Shown: positions 1 through 13,060 of the stretch, piece by piece
Layout: every line of letters begins with the position of its first letter
How positions within the stretch are numbered: position 1 is the stretch's first letter
DNA from: Prochilodus magdalenae
Taxonomy: Eukaryota; Chordata; Actinopteri; Characiformes; Prochilodontidae
Length of the DNA stretch: 64,000 nt
Direction of reading: 5' to 3'
Assembly: GCA_024036415.1 (NCBI GenBank)
Contig: JAMWET010006552.1
Coordinates: 118,501-182,500, forward strand
Translations under genes and position numbers: made by a program
The notes under the pieces: generated by a model
Told to the model about the DNA's origin: nothing
The model's input: the letters and a program-made list of their open reading frames with translations, nothing else
The model's database searches: none

Positions 1-1285
1 GCGAAGTTTTGCCGAACCCCTGTTTGCAACTCTAAGCGTTTCTCTATTGCCTTTTTCTCATATCCTTTGTCTTTAACTCACTCTCTTTTGCTCATCCCTT
101 TTTGATTTGTTTGCCTGATTGATTTGACTTCCTGGTTTTCGAGCTCTGACTGTCCTCGACCCTGCATCACGGCTTTTGTTACGATTGCCTGGATTTCGCT
201 ATAGTGCTCGACTATCAACTTGTCAAATTAACCTCCTTCGGCTTTTAGCTTTGCGTGCTTCAACCCTAGTTCTTTGTCTGGGACAAGGGGCGAGAACCTC
301 CTACTGTGAAAACCAGTTCACACTTCTCTGCAGTGATGGCCATGCAAGATAAAAAGGACAGCATGAAAAATGCATTGTGCAAAACCTTAGGGACCTTCAA
401 AGAGGGCAGGAACGACTTTTTCCAGCTACTTTATACTTGCAAATTTGCCGATGTGTCATACCAGGTGTGTTAAAACAGGGAAACCCCAGTTCCCTTCCCC
501 TTAACCCTGCAGATATGGGTCAGTTAGTAATGTTCTCAGTCATCTCTAACACTCAGACACTGAAGCTCTTGTATATGGAGTGGTAACCATTAAACAAAGG
601 TCTCTCAGGCAGCCGTGAGCGTCGGTAGCTGCTGTAACCTTACACTCAACAAACAGAGCTGCCTTCTCATTCAGGCCTCCATTTCCAGCAGCTGCTTTGA
701 CCGTTCGCCAGTGAAAACACGTGCTCCTGAAGACTCAGAGTCAGGAGAAAGTCCAGGACTAAAGACATCCCAACCATCAGGCGCCTATTTGTCTTCGAGC
801 TGATGCTGCTCGCAGGGATGCCAAGCAATTAGAACTGCCTCCAGATCCCTACATCTTGTGATCAGCACCACTGTCGTCAACAAGTATGGGACTTCTGGCG
901 ACACTTATTCTAAGAGGCCCACCCACTCCTCATGTTGGGTTCCTAATGTCGCCTCAGGAAGACAGAGGTCAATAAAAAAAGGACAGGTCATCAATTTGGA
1001 GCTTGCCTTGGAAGTGAGGGCGGTAGAGCGACAAGCACTGCCAGAGGCTGTTTAAAAGGGAACAGCTTGCGCTAGCCAGGAAGAAATGTTTTCTTCCCTT
1101 CCCTCAATACTTGGGGCGTCTCTGCACCCGTGAGGGAAGTGTTTGTGTTGGCAAAGGCCAGCCGACGGTAGCCTTGCGGTCGACTGCCGATGGGGTGCAC
1201 ACAAAGGGGTTGGGGTGGGGGGGCAAATGGGGATTGCAAGCATTAGGGAGGCCGGTAGGGTGGGGGTGGGAAAGGTTGGGAGTCT
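1..1285. other. Non-genic sequence, possible old retroelement debris
   Basis: I recognise no gene here. The first 300 bases are rich in short TTTGAC/CCTG words of a kind often seen in teleost retroelement ends, but I cannot place them in a family. Around 800-1000 one frame reads a short proline-rich stretch (LELPPDP) broken by stops, which could be retroelement gag debris. From about 1200 the sequence is G-rich. The region ends at the TTAA target site of the piggyBac element that follows. Confidence 0.3.
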
Positions 1286-1289
1286 TTAA

Positions 1290-3814
1290 CCTTCCTCTTG
1301 TGTTAGGGTCGTGACCGACCCGTTTGTAGTTTAAATTGCATAAAAATACTACATTAATTTGTTTATTGCATCAAGATTTTTTGACTTTGTCCGGAACTTC
1401 TATTTAAACAAAATCTAATACATATATTTTTGTTTACTACATTATAAAATGCTCTTGTTAAAATTATGACCTTTATGTTGTTAGGGTCAGTTTCGACCCA
1501 GGTATAATATAAGATTAGAAAACAATAATAAGTCCCAAAACTGAAATCATAAACACACTATAAACCAACAGCCCACAGCCAGCTCTACCTCCAACCACTT
1601 GAGGTTGAGTTAGGGGCTTCTATGTTTGCCTATTTCAGTCTCAGTCTGATGAGGAGGTCACCGGTGCTCAACTTGCCTCCCCCTCTATTCCTTTCTGAAA
1701 CATTCAAATCCAAAAGTGGCAACATCTGTTGGAGCTCAGTACCTCCTGACATACATGGCAGGGCAGATGCTGCAAATGTCATCAAAATGACCCCTGGGAT
1801 CACAAGGTTTGCTGTGACAAGAGTAAGTGACATCAAGACGTTTTGATCTGTTTATGCCATCGTCACTAAAAAACTCATTATTTCTATGACAAACCTTGAA
1901 GGAAAAAAAGTCCATGGCAACATGTGGAATGACATTGATGATGAATACCTGGATGCCTATATTGGTGGTTCTTCTCTTTGGCTGGATTGTACAAATCCAG
2001 CCAATGAGGCCACTGATAGTCTCTGGGACGCGTCGACAGGCAGGAAATATTTTCCATGCAACAATGTCACTTCAAAACTTTCAATGATATCAAAGAGTAC
2101 TCAGATTTGACAACAGAGACACCAGAGCAAAATCTGACAAACTTGCTTCCATCAGGGATGTTTGGGAGAAATGGGTGCAGCTTGGAATCTACAGATTTAC
2201 ACAGGCAAGTCTGCAAGCGGCATCCCTGAAAAAAAAACAAGGAAAACGTGTAGTGCTCAATATGACTACTGGACTGCAGGGTCACAACATTACTTGTGAC
2301 AATTTTTTTACCAGCTATGACCTTGGACAAGAACTTCTCAGGAGGAAACTCACCATGGTGGGCACAGTAAAAAAAAAAAAAAACCTGAGCTGCCCGCTGC
2401 AATGTTGCAGGTGAAGGGCCGGGCTCCACTTTCCTCAAAGTTTGTTTTTTTTACAGACACCACCACTGCTGTTTCATACTGTCCAAAAAAACGACGGAAT
2501 GTGATATTGATGTCCACTATTCACAAAGATGCAGCTGTGTCATCAGGAAGTGACAAAAAGCCCATAATCATCCTGGACTATAACAAAAACAAAGGACGAG
2601 TGGACAGCCTGGACAAGCTGACTGCCACCTACACTTGCCAGCAAATGACCAGGAGATGGCCAATGGTTGTATTTTACAACATCCTCGATGTGTCTGCATA
2701 CAATGCATTTGTGTTGTGGACCCACATTCACCAAGGGGGAAACTCAAACACAAAAAAACAAGCGGAGGATGTTGTTCTTGAGGAGCTAGGAAGATCCCTT
2801 GTCAAGGTGCACATTGAGCAAAGGGAACGGGTGCCCCCCGAGACCCAGTCGCTGCAGCCTTGGTCAGACAGCTGCAGAGCTCACCAAGCACTCCATCCAC
2901 ACCCACAGCAACACGAAGAGCATCTGCACCAGCATCCTCCTCAACCAAGCCCCGCCTCAACATCAACTAGGACAGCTACAACCCCAGTGAGACCACTTGA
3001 TTCTAAAAAGAAAGAGGTATCAGGTCTGCCCTAGCAATAAGGACAGAAAGACAAACACATTGTGCTTAACCTGCAAAAAATATCTCTGCAAAGAAACACA
3101 CACAAAAACTGTCACTTTTTGCCACACATGCATCTAACAATACACAAATACATGTGCATGTTCTGGCACACAGATTATTTATGAAAACTTGATTTCTGTT
3201 GGTTTTGATTTGCTTGATTCGTTTTTGTTTTGTTTGACCTTGAGAATCTACATTTTATTATTGTAATTTTTATTATTTTGTATTATTTAATACTAGTTAT
3301 TTATTATTTGTTACTAATGCCTTTCAATTTGTATTTGTATTAAAGTCCTGTATTTAAAAAAAAAGACTTTTTTTTTGCCTTTTCTTGAAGTAATTATATA
3401 TGGGTCAAAATTGACCCTTAACACCATAGATGTTACTAGAGTTAATAAGATTTTTAAAAAATATATATATTTTTTTTACATTTTAGGATATGTGTTCTAA
3501 TACCCTTCAGTAATAGTCAGGTAATATAACAAAGTTTTTTTTATTTACATTATTCTCTTGAGGATCATTTGACAATATTTTTATACTGAAAATGAGGGGT
3601 ATGCTCTCAAAAGAAAGGCCCAGGGGGCCACAACAAAAATGTTAAAACCAATCCTTTCATGGATGAGGAAGCCTAACAAGGTAACCAAGACGGAAGAAAC
3701 ATATTGGATGATAAATAATTGTTTTTAGGGTATCTTAGGGCTGATTTAAGACACGGGTCAAAACCGACCCGTTAACATAAGAAATAGTAACAGAAAGCTA
3801 ACACAAGAGGAAGG
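1290..3814 (+). mobile_element. piggyBac-superfamily DNA transposon, ends intact, coding region dead
   Basis: The element is bounded by a TTAA duplication (1286-1289 and 3815-3818) and by perfect 17-bp terminal inverted repeats (CCTTCCTCTTGTGTTAG at 1290-1306, its reverse complement at 3798-3814). TTAA duplication is diagnostic of piggyBac, and the interior encodes piggyBac transposase fragments. Four copies of a 16-bp palindrome, GGGTC-N6-GACCC, lie inside (1306-1321, 1484-1499, 3402-3417, 3755-3770), two near each end. They are likely transposase-binding sites. At 2,525 bp the element is about full size for the superfamily. Both ends look usable, so it could have been moved by transposase supplied in trans. 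This is inference. Confidence 0.93.
1622..3137 (+). pseudogene. piggyBac transposase (PGBD-like, DDE_Tnp_1_7), multiply frameshifted
   Basis: Conserved pieces of a piggyBac transposase occur in order but in different frames. They are an N-terminal stretch (ICWSSVPP), the TNLEGKKVHGNMW block near 1886, a second block from about 2107 (RFDNRDTR, then SIRDVWEKW), the core GHNITCDNFFTSYDL near 2290, and IILDYNKNKGRVDSLDKL to YNAFVLW at 2560-2720. The C-terminal cysteine-rich zinc-binding tail (VCPSNK, LCLTC, YLC, FCHTC) sits in yet another frame and ends at the stop at 3135-3137. A run of 14 A at about 2370 and changes near 1845, 1900, 2085 and 3007 account for the breaks. No intact protein is encoded. 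The aspartates of the catalytic core are still visible in DNFFTS and DYNK. Confidence 0.9.
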
Positions 3815-3818
3815 TTAA

Positions 3819-5298
3819 GTGGAAAACCAGGAGCAATGCCGAATTCCTTCCCTTCCTGTAGTCACTCCCACCTTTTGTTAGAACAAGGCTTTAGTGTTCT
3901 CGGCTTGTCTGAAGCTCTGAGAGTATCTGGTGTCGAACAGCAAGAGGTTGTGCTCAAACCAGTTTCTGCAAATCCAGGCATCTTTTGATGGCTCTTTGAC
4001 TTTTTCCCCTGACACATCAGTAAGACTTTCGCTGGAATGTTCGAACTCGCCTGAAGAATTCAGGTGGTCCCCAAAATGGAATGGAAGCATCATAAAGTTG
4101 GTTGTAATATACGAGTCTGAAGTCTGAAGTTCCGTCTGACGTATGGAAAGATTTGCTCAGATCGACAGATGTTCCTGATCTCCTCCTGAAACCCGCCTGT
4201 CCTGCCCGTCCCCAGTGCGTCAAGGCCCGAATCAAAAGCAGATTTCAGTCCACCAAGATGAAGGTGTTGAGTTGTTGAGTGAGATGTGGATGTGGAGCGG
4301 ATGTAGATATTGAAACTGGACCAGACTCAAGAGCAACAGCCTGCGACTCACACTGTGATGTTTACTCTGAGGTTTTTAAGGCAGGCATGGGCGGGGCAAC
4401 CACTAGCTTGCAGCAAAATGCAACCTGCAGAACAACAGGACATTATGGAAGTATCGTGCGATGAATCAGATGAATTTAATGGTACTCTGGCACATAAGCA
4501 GGAAGTTATGTAAGTTATGCATGCAGCAAGCTGACCTCCGGATTTCACAATGATAAACAGTGTGAATATAGCTGTGAGGTTGTGGGTGCATGTGTGAATA
4601 ATTGACTTCTGGCCATATTTCACATTAATGCATCACCTTACCAGATCAACCAGAACTTGTTGAAAGCGCCCTATTGTTTGCTTTATAATCTCCTGTAGCT
4701 GTAGCACATTGGCCTCGTAGTTCTTTCTTGACTGTAAATTTACGCCAGTCAAATTTATGCCAAGCTCAGCCAGTGAGCAGCGGGTGCTTTTGGCCATAAC
4801 CGTCAGCCAAGTACCTGTTTGTTTTTGTCTTGGTCAGACTTACGGTTAAGCGTTTTGCATGACAGATGACCATGAATGCCCTTTTGTCTCAACTACACAT
4901 AAAGGAAAATCATAAAAACAAACTTTGCTAACTCATCTGCAGCAGGCAGCTTACAGCCTTATTAGCACTGATTGGCTAGCTTATCACGGTATGATGTTAT
5001 CAACCTAGATTTGACAATGTCCTTTATCCATTCATTTTCCTCTGTGACTATCTTTTTCATTATTTGCTATGTGTACAGCAGCAGTTTTTGATCTGCGGGA
5101 CTTGCCCCAAGAGGGGCTGCGGTGGTACTGCTAGGGGGCCTCCAGCAATTGGTGGCTAAAAAACGATATCATATGTCATTGGGTGAGTCAGAAGTACATA
5201 CCGGTCCTGTTTCAGTTCTTGCATTAAATCGGTCTTACACAAGTGGCCACTCACAGCAGGAGACCAGCTTATTCTAACAGAAGGCCTTGGCAGATTAG
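3819..5298. other. Non-genic sequence, nothing recognised
   Basis: Short open frames occur on both strands at 3878-4620, but none has a recognisable domain, splice context or repeat match. I see no gene here. Confidence 0.4.
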
Positions 5299-5556
5299 CC
5301 TCAACGAGGAAATTTGTTAGCCATGCAACTTAGCAGTTTTAAGTGTTTTAGCATTACATCATTGTAAGCTAAGTAGTTAGCTATGTTCAGCATCGGTAAG
5401 CAAATGATTTGCATACCGCGGCTGAATGATTAGCTAATTAGCTCATTGCGTTAAGCCTCAATGAGCTAATTAGTTAGCCATGCAACTTTGCAATGCAAAG
5501 TGTTCTAGCAGGACATGTGAGTGTGTGTAAGCAGTTAGCTGTGTTCACCATAGCAT
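5299..5556. repeat. Local direct duplication of about 100 bp
   Basis: 5299-5400 and 5455-5556 share the order CCTCAA(C/T)GAG, TTAGCCATGCAACTT, AAGTGTT(T/C)TAGCA, GTTAGCT(A/G)TGTTCA. The copies are diverged, with small indels. The interval is also rich in GCTAA/TTAGC words. Confidence 0.6.
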
Positions 5557-5604
5557 ACTGTCTACTGCATACTGCACCAGTGTATACTGCATGCTACTCT
5601 TCAT

Positions 5605-5905
5605 CAGTAATACACTGTGCAATCCCTAGTATATGGCAAAAACCATATGGGTGCAACTAGGGACCACCATCAGGAACTAATACATACTACATACGACTTA
5701 GTAGTTTCAGTAACAACCCCAGACCATAATCCCCCCTCCACAAAACTTTACACTCAGCACAATGCAGTCAGACTAGTATCGTTCTCCTGGCAATCACCAA
5801 ACCCCGGCAAACATCAGATTTCCAGATGGAGAAGCATGATCAATCACTCCAGAGAACTTATCTCCACTGCTCTAGAGTCCAGTGGCGGTGTGCTTCACAC
5901 CACAT
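5605..5905 (-). mobile_element. Tc1-like transposase remnant
   Basis: Read on the minus strand, the segment near 5710-5760 gives SVKFCGGGIMVWGC, the signature block of Tc1 transposases (usual form VKFGGGxIMVWG), and then hits a stop. The adjoining minus-strand sequence (LPGERY) matches the part usually found just upstream. It is a degraded fragment with no terminal repeats visible. Confidence 0.7.
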
Positions 5906-5924
5906 AAAGTGCATTAAGGTTTTA

Positions 5925-6010
5925 TGCGGGTGGTGAATCAATCTTAGCACTGCAGTAACACTGACATGGTGGTGGTGTCTTAGTGTGTTTTGGGTGTGTC
6001 TAGATATACA
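5925..6010. repeat. Fragment of dispersed repeat D
   Basis: The segment with GCACTGCAGTAACACTGACATGGTGGTGGTG followed by TTAGTGTG matches parts of the repeat also seen at 35660-36070 and 57230-57560. It is a short piece only. Confidence 0.5.
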
Positions 6011-6269
6011 CGCACCAGAACACCAGGTTTAAGGAGGTTAAGGGTGTTGTGTTTAGCATATGTGTGAATGTGAAACTCTTAAGTAAATGACTTATAACCC
6101 TATGTAAATCTATTACTCATCACCTTACGAGCCAAAAGCTTTCAGAAGTGTAATGAAAGTTCATGAACTCTCACCCAATAAAGGCTGTGGTGTAATGAGT
6201 CATTAAAGTAATCAGTTTATTTTTGGTGGGTCTACTGGAATAATTTTCCATGCTTCAGTTTTCCCAAAA

Positions 6270-6460
6270 CACAATGTTTACATTTTAGGCATTTAGCTGA
6301 CGCTCTTATCCAGAGCGACTTACAAGGTTATTCGTTTTACAGGTGGGCCAATGCAGTGTTAGGAGTCTTGCCCATGAACTCTTATTGGTGTAGCTCAGCA
6401 TTTGCTACCTAGACTGGGAATGCCCCTCTTACATATCAGGTGGTAGTTCTCTGGTGGGTG
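6270..6460. repeat. SINE-like repeat with a conserved teleost core
   Basis: The segment contains GCATTTAGCTGACGCTCT followed by TATCCAGAGCGACTTACAA, a core found across many teleost short interspersed repeats, then a less conserved stretch (AGGAGTCTTGCCCA, CTTATTGGTGTAG). The family name (V-SINE-like) is from memory and uncertain. Confidence 0.6.
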
Positions 6461-9420
6461 GTGGTGTTAACAGCTGACCCACACCAACAATGTTATTCTA
6501 CTACTGTATGTCTATATTCACCTTCTCTCTGAAACTCTCAGTTAGAGCTCCCTTGTCTTTAAACCCCAGGTCCCGATGAGCCCAGTGTGCTCTAATTAGT
6601 CAGCATTTCCACTCCGTTCTGACTAGTCAACTTGCCACAAGTTCCACCCCCACACTGCTGTGGCTGTTATGTTGTAATAGTTTGAGTCAGAGTCCCATCC
6701 TGAAAGTCTGGTAGAACAAGTTGATGGATCCACCGTCCTTAAGCTGGACCGGAGCTTCAGAGTGGTCAGTTTTTTAACAGTTTAACTGTGTATTGTCTGA
6801 GGATGTCCCAGACTTGACGGCACGTGAGCAAAAGGGATGAGTTGGCTGGGAAAAAATGGTTTCTGTGGGACACACAGCTGCGGGGCAGACTCTTGTGTGC
6901 GCTTTGGGCGTTGGAACATTGCAGATTATTTACATGCACACAAAGCCACAACACACTAAAGGAAAAAGACAAAACCAAAAAATTGTGTGTGTTGCTGCAT
7001 TGCAGCTGTGAGGCTTCCTGTAGACGTAGCTGACTGAAAACGCTACTTCTTTGTGGCTAAGGACTTTTCTGGCCTTCAAGGCTTCCTGGGCCAGCTGCCT
7101 CTGTGACATAAGTCATGGTGTAAGATCATGCCTTGCATCTAAGTACTCTTTCCACACTAGTAAGTGACTGTATACTGTGGTACAGAGAATCTCTGAGAAT
7201 CTCACTGGCCGCAGGAAATTTATAAGAGTTTTATTTATTTATGATTATGTATATTTTGGAAAATGTCTGATTGTGAAGTGTCCTTGCACATAGACAATGT
7301 GCTATAAGAATAAATGCGATCATAATGCTAATGATAATGATTTGACTGACTGAACTGTGGGCAACTTCAGATCCATAACCCTTTAACGTCCTCACCAAGA
7401 AGAAAGAACTAGATTTTTTTTGCTTGTTAGTTTATTTGTTTGGGGGAAAAAAATAATAAAGCACATAGTCAATTTTAATTGCATTAGCTTAGCATAGAAA
7501 CTGTTAGCATAAACAACAACAAAAAATGTTTGGAAAAGCATGCTTTACTTTACCATTATTAGAGTTTTTGATGTATAAAATTACAGCATTCTGTTCATCT
7601 AAACCTCTAAAACTATAAATGGCAAAAAAAAAAAAAATCCACAGGTTTGGTGTGATTTACTTGTTGCTTGCGTCTTCTATGAATGAAAATCATAAAGTTG
7701 TATCTCAGCATCTTCTAGTGGATTCCCCTAGTCTAACACACCTCTGCCGTTTGGTGGAGATGGCACAATCAGCTTGAGTTAAGTTCCACACCTACCGAAA
7801 TGTTGAGCAGGGAGGTAAAGGGTTAAGGTATTTTTACACTGCTGATGTCACAGGGGGGTGAACGATCTGGCACTGTATACTCCCATACAGAGTGATCAGA
7901 CTGAATCTAAAGCCTGAGCTAATAAAAAACACAAAACAAAAACATTTTAAAAAATGAAGGTCAGCAATGGCTTTTTAGGCCGCACTCTGTGAAACAGGGT
8001 GTAGCCAACACGATTCATAATACATGCTATTACTTACATCATCCTTTCAAACCAAAGGACCAGTTAGGTGAGGTGTGCCGAGGGGATATGAGGGATATGA
8101 GATCATATTTCGTTTGTTGTCCTCTCTGTGCAGGATTTTACCTGTCCACAGGTTCTCTCTCAGTAGATGTTCTTATTAAGCTATTTTGGCTCGGGCCATC
8201 ATGTCAACTCCAGGAAATGTTGTCAGTTTGATCTCCTAATGTGAGTATTACTGCTTTTTATGATGTGATATTGGTTCAGCTGACTGCGTTGTTGTTGTCC
8301 TTGCCCAGTTTTAATTGCCTCAGTTATAACCAGCGTGCTGCAACTATATGAAATACAAATAAGCTTTGAAGTCATACCCCATTTGTGTTGGTAAGTAGTA
8401 TCGTATTCTGATTGAATTTGATTGTGTTTACAGGCTTTTATAAACTTGCCATATTTTTCTCATTGCATAATTCAGAAATAAAAGCATAGACCCAAATCTG
8501 TTGATATGGAAGGTAAATTTCATGTAATTGTGGTTCATTACTATAAAACAATAGCTACTGGAGGTGAGTTGGGGGGGTTCAGCTCTATTTGGCAACCCGG
8601 TCCTCCCCCAGATTTCTGTCTGATGAAAAGATACCAACGGAATTATTACAAACCAGAAGTACATATTACGACACCATGTGCTTCATCAGGAAGGTTACCG
8701 AGTTTCTTGCATCCTCATACCAGTTGCATAATGTAAAACGTCTAGCAACTTGAAATTTCACCTTCGTGAAATGTGGTTTGAGGAAAGAACCTGTTGCAAA
8801 CATGTGGGTTCATCAAATGAATGGGCTGAAAAGGAAAACAGTAGATGGTTTATTAAGTGGTTGGTACTTTATCATTTCGCCAGTTTCCTGTCATGACAGC
8901 AACAGTGAGTTTCTTTAAGCTAAGGTTTCCAGAACCGTCTGATTTCACTTGGCTATCTAATGCAGCTGTTTAAAAGACTCCTGCCAGTGGTTATCCTTAT
9001 TTAGACTGCTGTTACTGTGCATTATGAAGCTAGATCCCTTTTGTCCTCCATTAAAACGTCTATGTTTCATGAAATATGTAAACAATATGAGCTAACCACA
9101 CCAACGTACCAGTAAGTTTCTGGATGTAGGCCACATCAATGTTCAGACACTCTTGCATCCAAGAATAAGCCATGTGGAGTACTGCACAGGCACCAGAGGG
9201 GGTGGTATGTGACTGTATAGAACATTCAGCAAAGAATTAATAAACATTGTATTATAAATATAATAAAACACAGCTTAAAAACTGCCAATCAGAGAGTTGT
9301 GTGGGCGTGGCTAATGAGCAGCTTGACTGACAGTGTGAACAGATATGCAGATGTAAGAATTGACACACAAACAAGTGGACAGATGAACCAGATGAAATGG
9401 ATGGACTGACAAAAAATCTA
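6461..9420. other. Non-genic sequence with few recognisable features
   Basis: I find no convincing coding region. 9110-9165 carries TTTCTGGATGTAGGCCACATCAATGTTCAGA, which recurs near 22670, 23870, 28700 and 29110 as part of a Tc1-derived repeat. Several short A runs occur near 7440 and 7625. Confidence 0.4.
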
Positions 9421-9424
9421 AATG

Positions 9425-11590
9425 ACGAAGCCACAAGTGAATGAAAGAACAGAGGAACAGTGTTGGTGCTTGGATAAAGGAATAAATGGATGATAGATAA
9501 AGGATTAAAGGACAAAGATACAATGTTGGTGAACGTGTAATGGAATGAACAGATAAAAGAACAGTGGTGATGTAAAGTTAAAGGAATGAACGGCTGAAAG
9601 AACAGAGTTGGTGATGGATAAAGGAATGAACGGCTGAAAGAACAGTGTTGGTGATGGATAAAGGAATGAACGGCTGAAGGAACAGTGTTGGTGTATGGAT
9701 AAAGGAATGAACGGATGAAGGAACAGTGTTGGTGTATGGATAAAGGAATGAACGGATGAAGGAACAGTGTTGGTGATAGATAAAGGAATGAACGGATGAA
9801 GGAACAGTGTTGGTGTATGGGTAAAGGACTGAACGGATGAAGGAACAGTGTTGGTGATGGATAAAGGAATGAACGGATGAAGGAACAGTGTTGGTGCATG
9901 GATAAAGGAATGAACGGATGAAGGAACAGTGTTGGTGTATGGATAAAGAAATGAACGGATGAAGAAACAGTGTTGGCAATGGATAAAGAAATGAACCGAT
10001 GAAGAAACAGTGTTGGTGCATGGATAAAGGAATGAACGGATGAAGGAACAGTGTTGGTGTATGGATAAAAAAATGAACGGATGAAGAAACAGTGTTGGCA
10101 ATGGATAAAGGAATGAACGGATGAAGGAAGAGTGTTGGTGATGGATAAAGGAATGAATGGATGAAGGAACAGTGTTGGTGTATGGATAAAGGAATGAACT
10201 GATGAAGGAAGAGTGTTGGTGATGGATAAAGGATTGAACGGATGAAGGAACAGTGTTGGTGTATAGATAAAGGAATAATAAACGGGTGAGAGGCTAAACA
10301 GTTTGGTGATGGATAAGGGAATGAACGGATGAAGGAACAGTGTTGGTGATAGATAAAGGAATGAACGGATGAAGGAACAGTGTTGGTGTATAGATAAAGG
10401 AATAAACGGGTGAAGGAACAGTTGGTGATGGATAAGGGAATGAACTGATGAAGGAACAGTGTTGGTGATGGATAAAGGAATGAAAGAAAGAAGATGAACT
10501 CAACAGTGTGTGTGTGTATAGATAAAGGAATGAACGGATGAAGGAACAGTGTTGGTGTATAGATAAAGGAATAAACGGGTGAAGGAACAGTTGGTGATGG
10601 ATAAGGGAATGAACTGATGAAGGAACAGTGTTGGTGATGGATAAAGGAATGAACGGATGAAGGAACAGTGTTGGTGTATTGGTAAAGGAATGAACGGATG
10701 AAGGAACACTGTTGGTGATGGATAAAGGAATGAACGGATGAAGGAACAGTGTTGGTGATGGATAAAGGAATGAACGGATGAAGGAACAGTGTTGGTGTAT
10801 TGGTAAAGGAATGAACGGATGAAGGAACAGTGTTGGTGTATGGATAAAGGAATGAACTGATGAAGGAAGAGTGTTGGTGATGGATAAAGGATTGAACGGA
10901 TGAAGGAACAGTGTTGGTGTATAGATAAAGGAATAAACGGGTGAAGGAACAGTTGGTGATGGATAAGGGAATGAACGGATGAAGGAACAGTGTTGGTGAT
11001 GGATAAAGGAATGAACGGATGAAGGAACAGTGTTGGTGTATAGATAAAGGAATAAACGGGTGAAGGAACAGTTGGTGATGGATAAGGGAATGAATGGATG
11101 AAGGAACAGTGTTGGTGATGGATAAAGGAATGAACGAATGAAGGAACAGTGTTGGTGTATAGATAAAGGAATGAACGGATGAAGGAACAGTGTTGGTGTA
11201 TAGATAAAGGAATAAACGGGTGAAGGAACAGTTGGTGATGGATAAGGGAATGAACTGATGAAGGAACAGTGTTGGTGATGGATAAAGGAATGAACGGATG
11301 AAGGAACAGTGTTGGTGTATTGGTAAAGGAATGAACGGATGAAGGAACAGTGTTGGTGATGGATAAAGGAATGAACGGATGAAGGAACAGTGTTGGTGAT
11401 GGATAAAGGAATGAACGGATGAAGGAACAGTGTTGGTGTATTGGTAAAGGAATGAACGGATGAAGGAACAGTGTTGGTGTATTGGTAAAGGAATGAACGG
11501 ATGAAGGAACAGTGTTGGCAATGGATAAGGGAATGAAGGGATAAGGGACCAGTGTTAGTGATGGATAAGGGAATGAAGGGGTGACAGACG
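9425..11590. repeat. Minisatellite, about 40-bp unit, roughly 50 copies
   Basis: Tandem array built on GGTGATGGATAAAGGAATGA followed by ACGGATGAAGGAACAGTGTT. The period is 40 bp for GTGATGG units and 41 bp for GTGTATGG units, with shorter units that read ACAGTTGGTGATGG. The left edge (9430-9560) is diverged and the middle is homogeneous, as expected of an array that expands by unequal exchange. The motif has no stop codon in any minus-strand frame, so it produces a spurious 647-codon open frame (11521 to 9578). Confidence 0.95.
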
Positions 11591-12808
11591 GCTACAGTCT
11601 ACTTGGTCTAGCTTGCTAGCTTTTGTTGATGCTTGTCAGCATAAGCTTGCTAAGTTCTGTGTTGTGTGGGCGGGGCTAGGGACATCAGCCTTCTGATTGG
11701 TCAGAAAATGCTTTTGTAAGTTTTACCCAAGGTTAGGACCGGCCAGTTTCCATGAACTGTACATGAACATTGTGGCCCAGAGGAAAGGTTGTTCAGCTGT
11801 CATGACAATGAAATAGCAAGCAACTCACAACATGCACCATGTAAAGGCAGCTTTACTGCCCCTGTTCCTATGGAAACTCACTTCTGCTGTTGGTGTGACA
11901 CATCGGGCAAAGGGTCAAGAAGCCCTCTCTTAAAAAGAGCAATGGGGAACAGAGGCTTTACCGATGGAAAATCAATTCCATGCCCATCCCCTGCCGTCCT
12001 ACTCAGCCTCCCTTCGACTGATCCTCATAAACTCAGGGGCTTTTAGAAACGGGAACATAAACATGGAAGGGAAACTTAATTCTGTAGCCCTCTTTGGCTC
12101 CTTGCCTAAAACATATTGCACACATTGCCACTCGTATCATGCAGACCCGGCGTTCGAACCCGAGTTCAGATACAGCCAATGTGAAGCACGCACAGGCGAC
12201 CTGAGGGGCAGATGGTGTCTAGGTTGTGCAATGCGGCACAAGGCTGATATATTTTGGTCTCTCAGCACCAGACTGCTGTGTGCATGGTAATCTAAAAAAA
12301 AAAAAACAGAAGAGGAAGAGAAAGTTTCCCTAAACTAACACCACTTCCCATCATTTCCATGAACATGGTCCAGTGGTGAAAGTAAAGCTGCCTCCACTCA
12401 AATCACTTCAACAAGTGACTCTGAGCTTACCTCGGAACAAGCCTCGGACAGTTTTGGACTGACCGGACCAGAACTAGACACTTACTTGGGGTCAAGGTCG
12501 CAAGGGGTGAGTGTGCATGCATTTGGGATTTATAGGATTGCTCTGAGACGAGAAGTCCAAACGAAGAACCCAAGAGCTTCTCTTTTGTGCATTGGTGCAG
12601 AGCAAGCATGTGGGAGTAGACAGTGCAATAGCCAAACTATGTTTATGTACCGGTTATTAAATCCACAGGTGAGAGCCTAAACGAATGGTCACATGAATCC
12701 TTGGCATGCATACAGGAAGTGCGAATACACATGCAAATATGAAAAAATAATCTTCAACTAGGATCTAGTACTGGTGCATGCAAATACTGGTCTGATAAGG
12801 GGGACACT

Positions 12809-12810
<2 letters not shown>
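11591..12810. other. Non-genic sequence, nothing recognised
   Basis: Open frames at 11789-12290 lack any domain or splice context I recognise. A run of 14 A lies at about 12293. Confidence 0.35.
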
Positions 12811-12851
<41 letters not shown>

Positions 12852-12882
12852 TATATATATATATATATAGATATATATATTA
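12811..12882. repeat. (TA)n microsatellite
   Basis: Pure and near-pure TA dinucleotides interrupted by TAGA units. Confidence 0.9.
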
Positions 12883-12987
12883 TGCAATAATGCATAACAT
12901 TTCAATGGGGTTTAATGCTTTTCAGCTACAGGCTCAGATACTTATTACTGTATAAAATGAATGGTACTGTGTATATCCATATTTACA

Positions 12988-13060
12988 GGAGTAAGCTTGA
13001 TTTAACTTTAGTGTCAATGGAACCAGACTTCTTCCCAAGCAGTTTTGGTATTAAGGTATT
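12988..13060 (-). repeat. Fragment of MITE family A
   Basis: TCAATGGAACCAGACTTCTT and CAAGCAGTTTTGG match the reverse complement of the central part of MITE A (see 20577-20834). Ends are missing. Confidence 0.5.

Noticed and set aside
9578..11521. 647-codon open frame on the minus strand
   Set aside because: It is the 40-bp minisatellite translated. The frame stays open only because the motif has no stops, and there is no start context, splice site or non-repetitive domain.
12050..12290. Cysteine- and histidine-containing frame as a zinc-finger gene
   Set aside because: The CxxC and H spacing does not fit a known finger, and there is no start or splice support.
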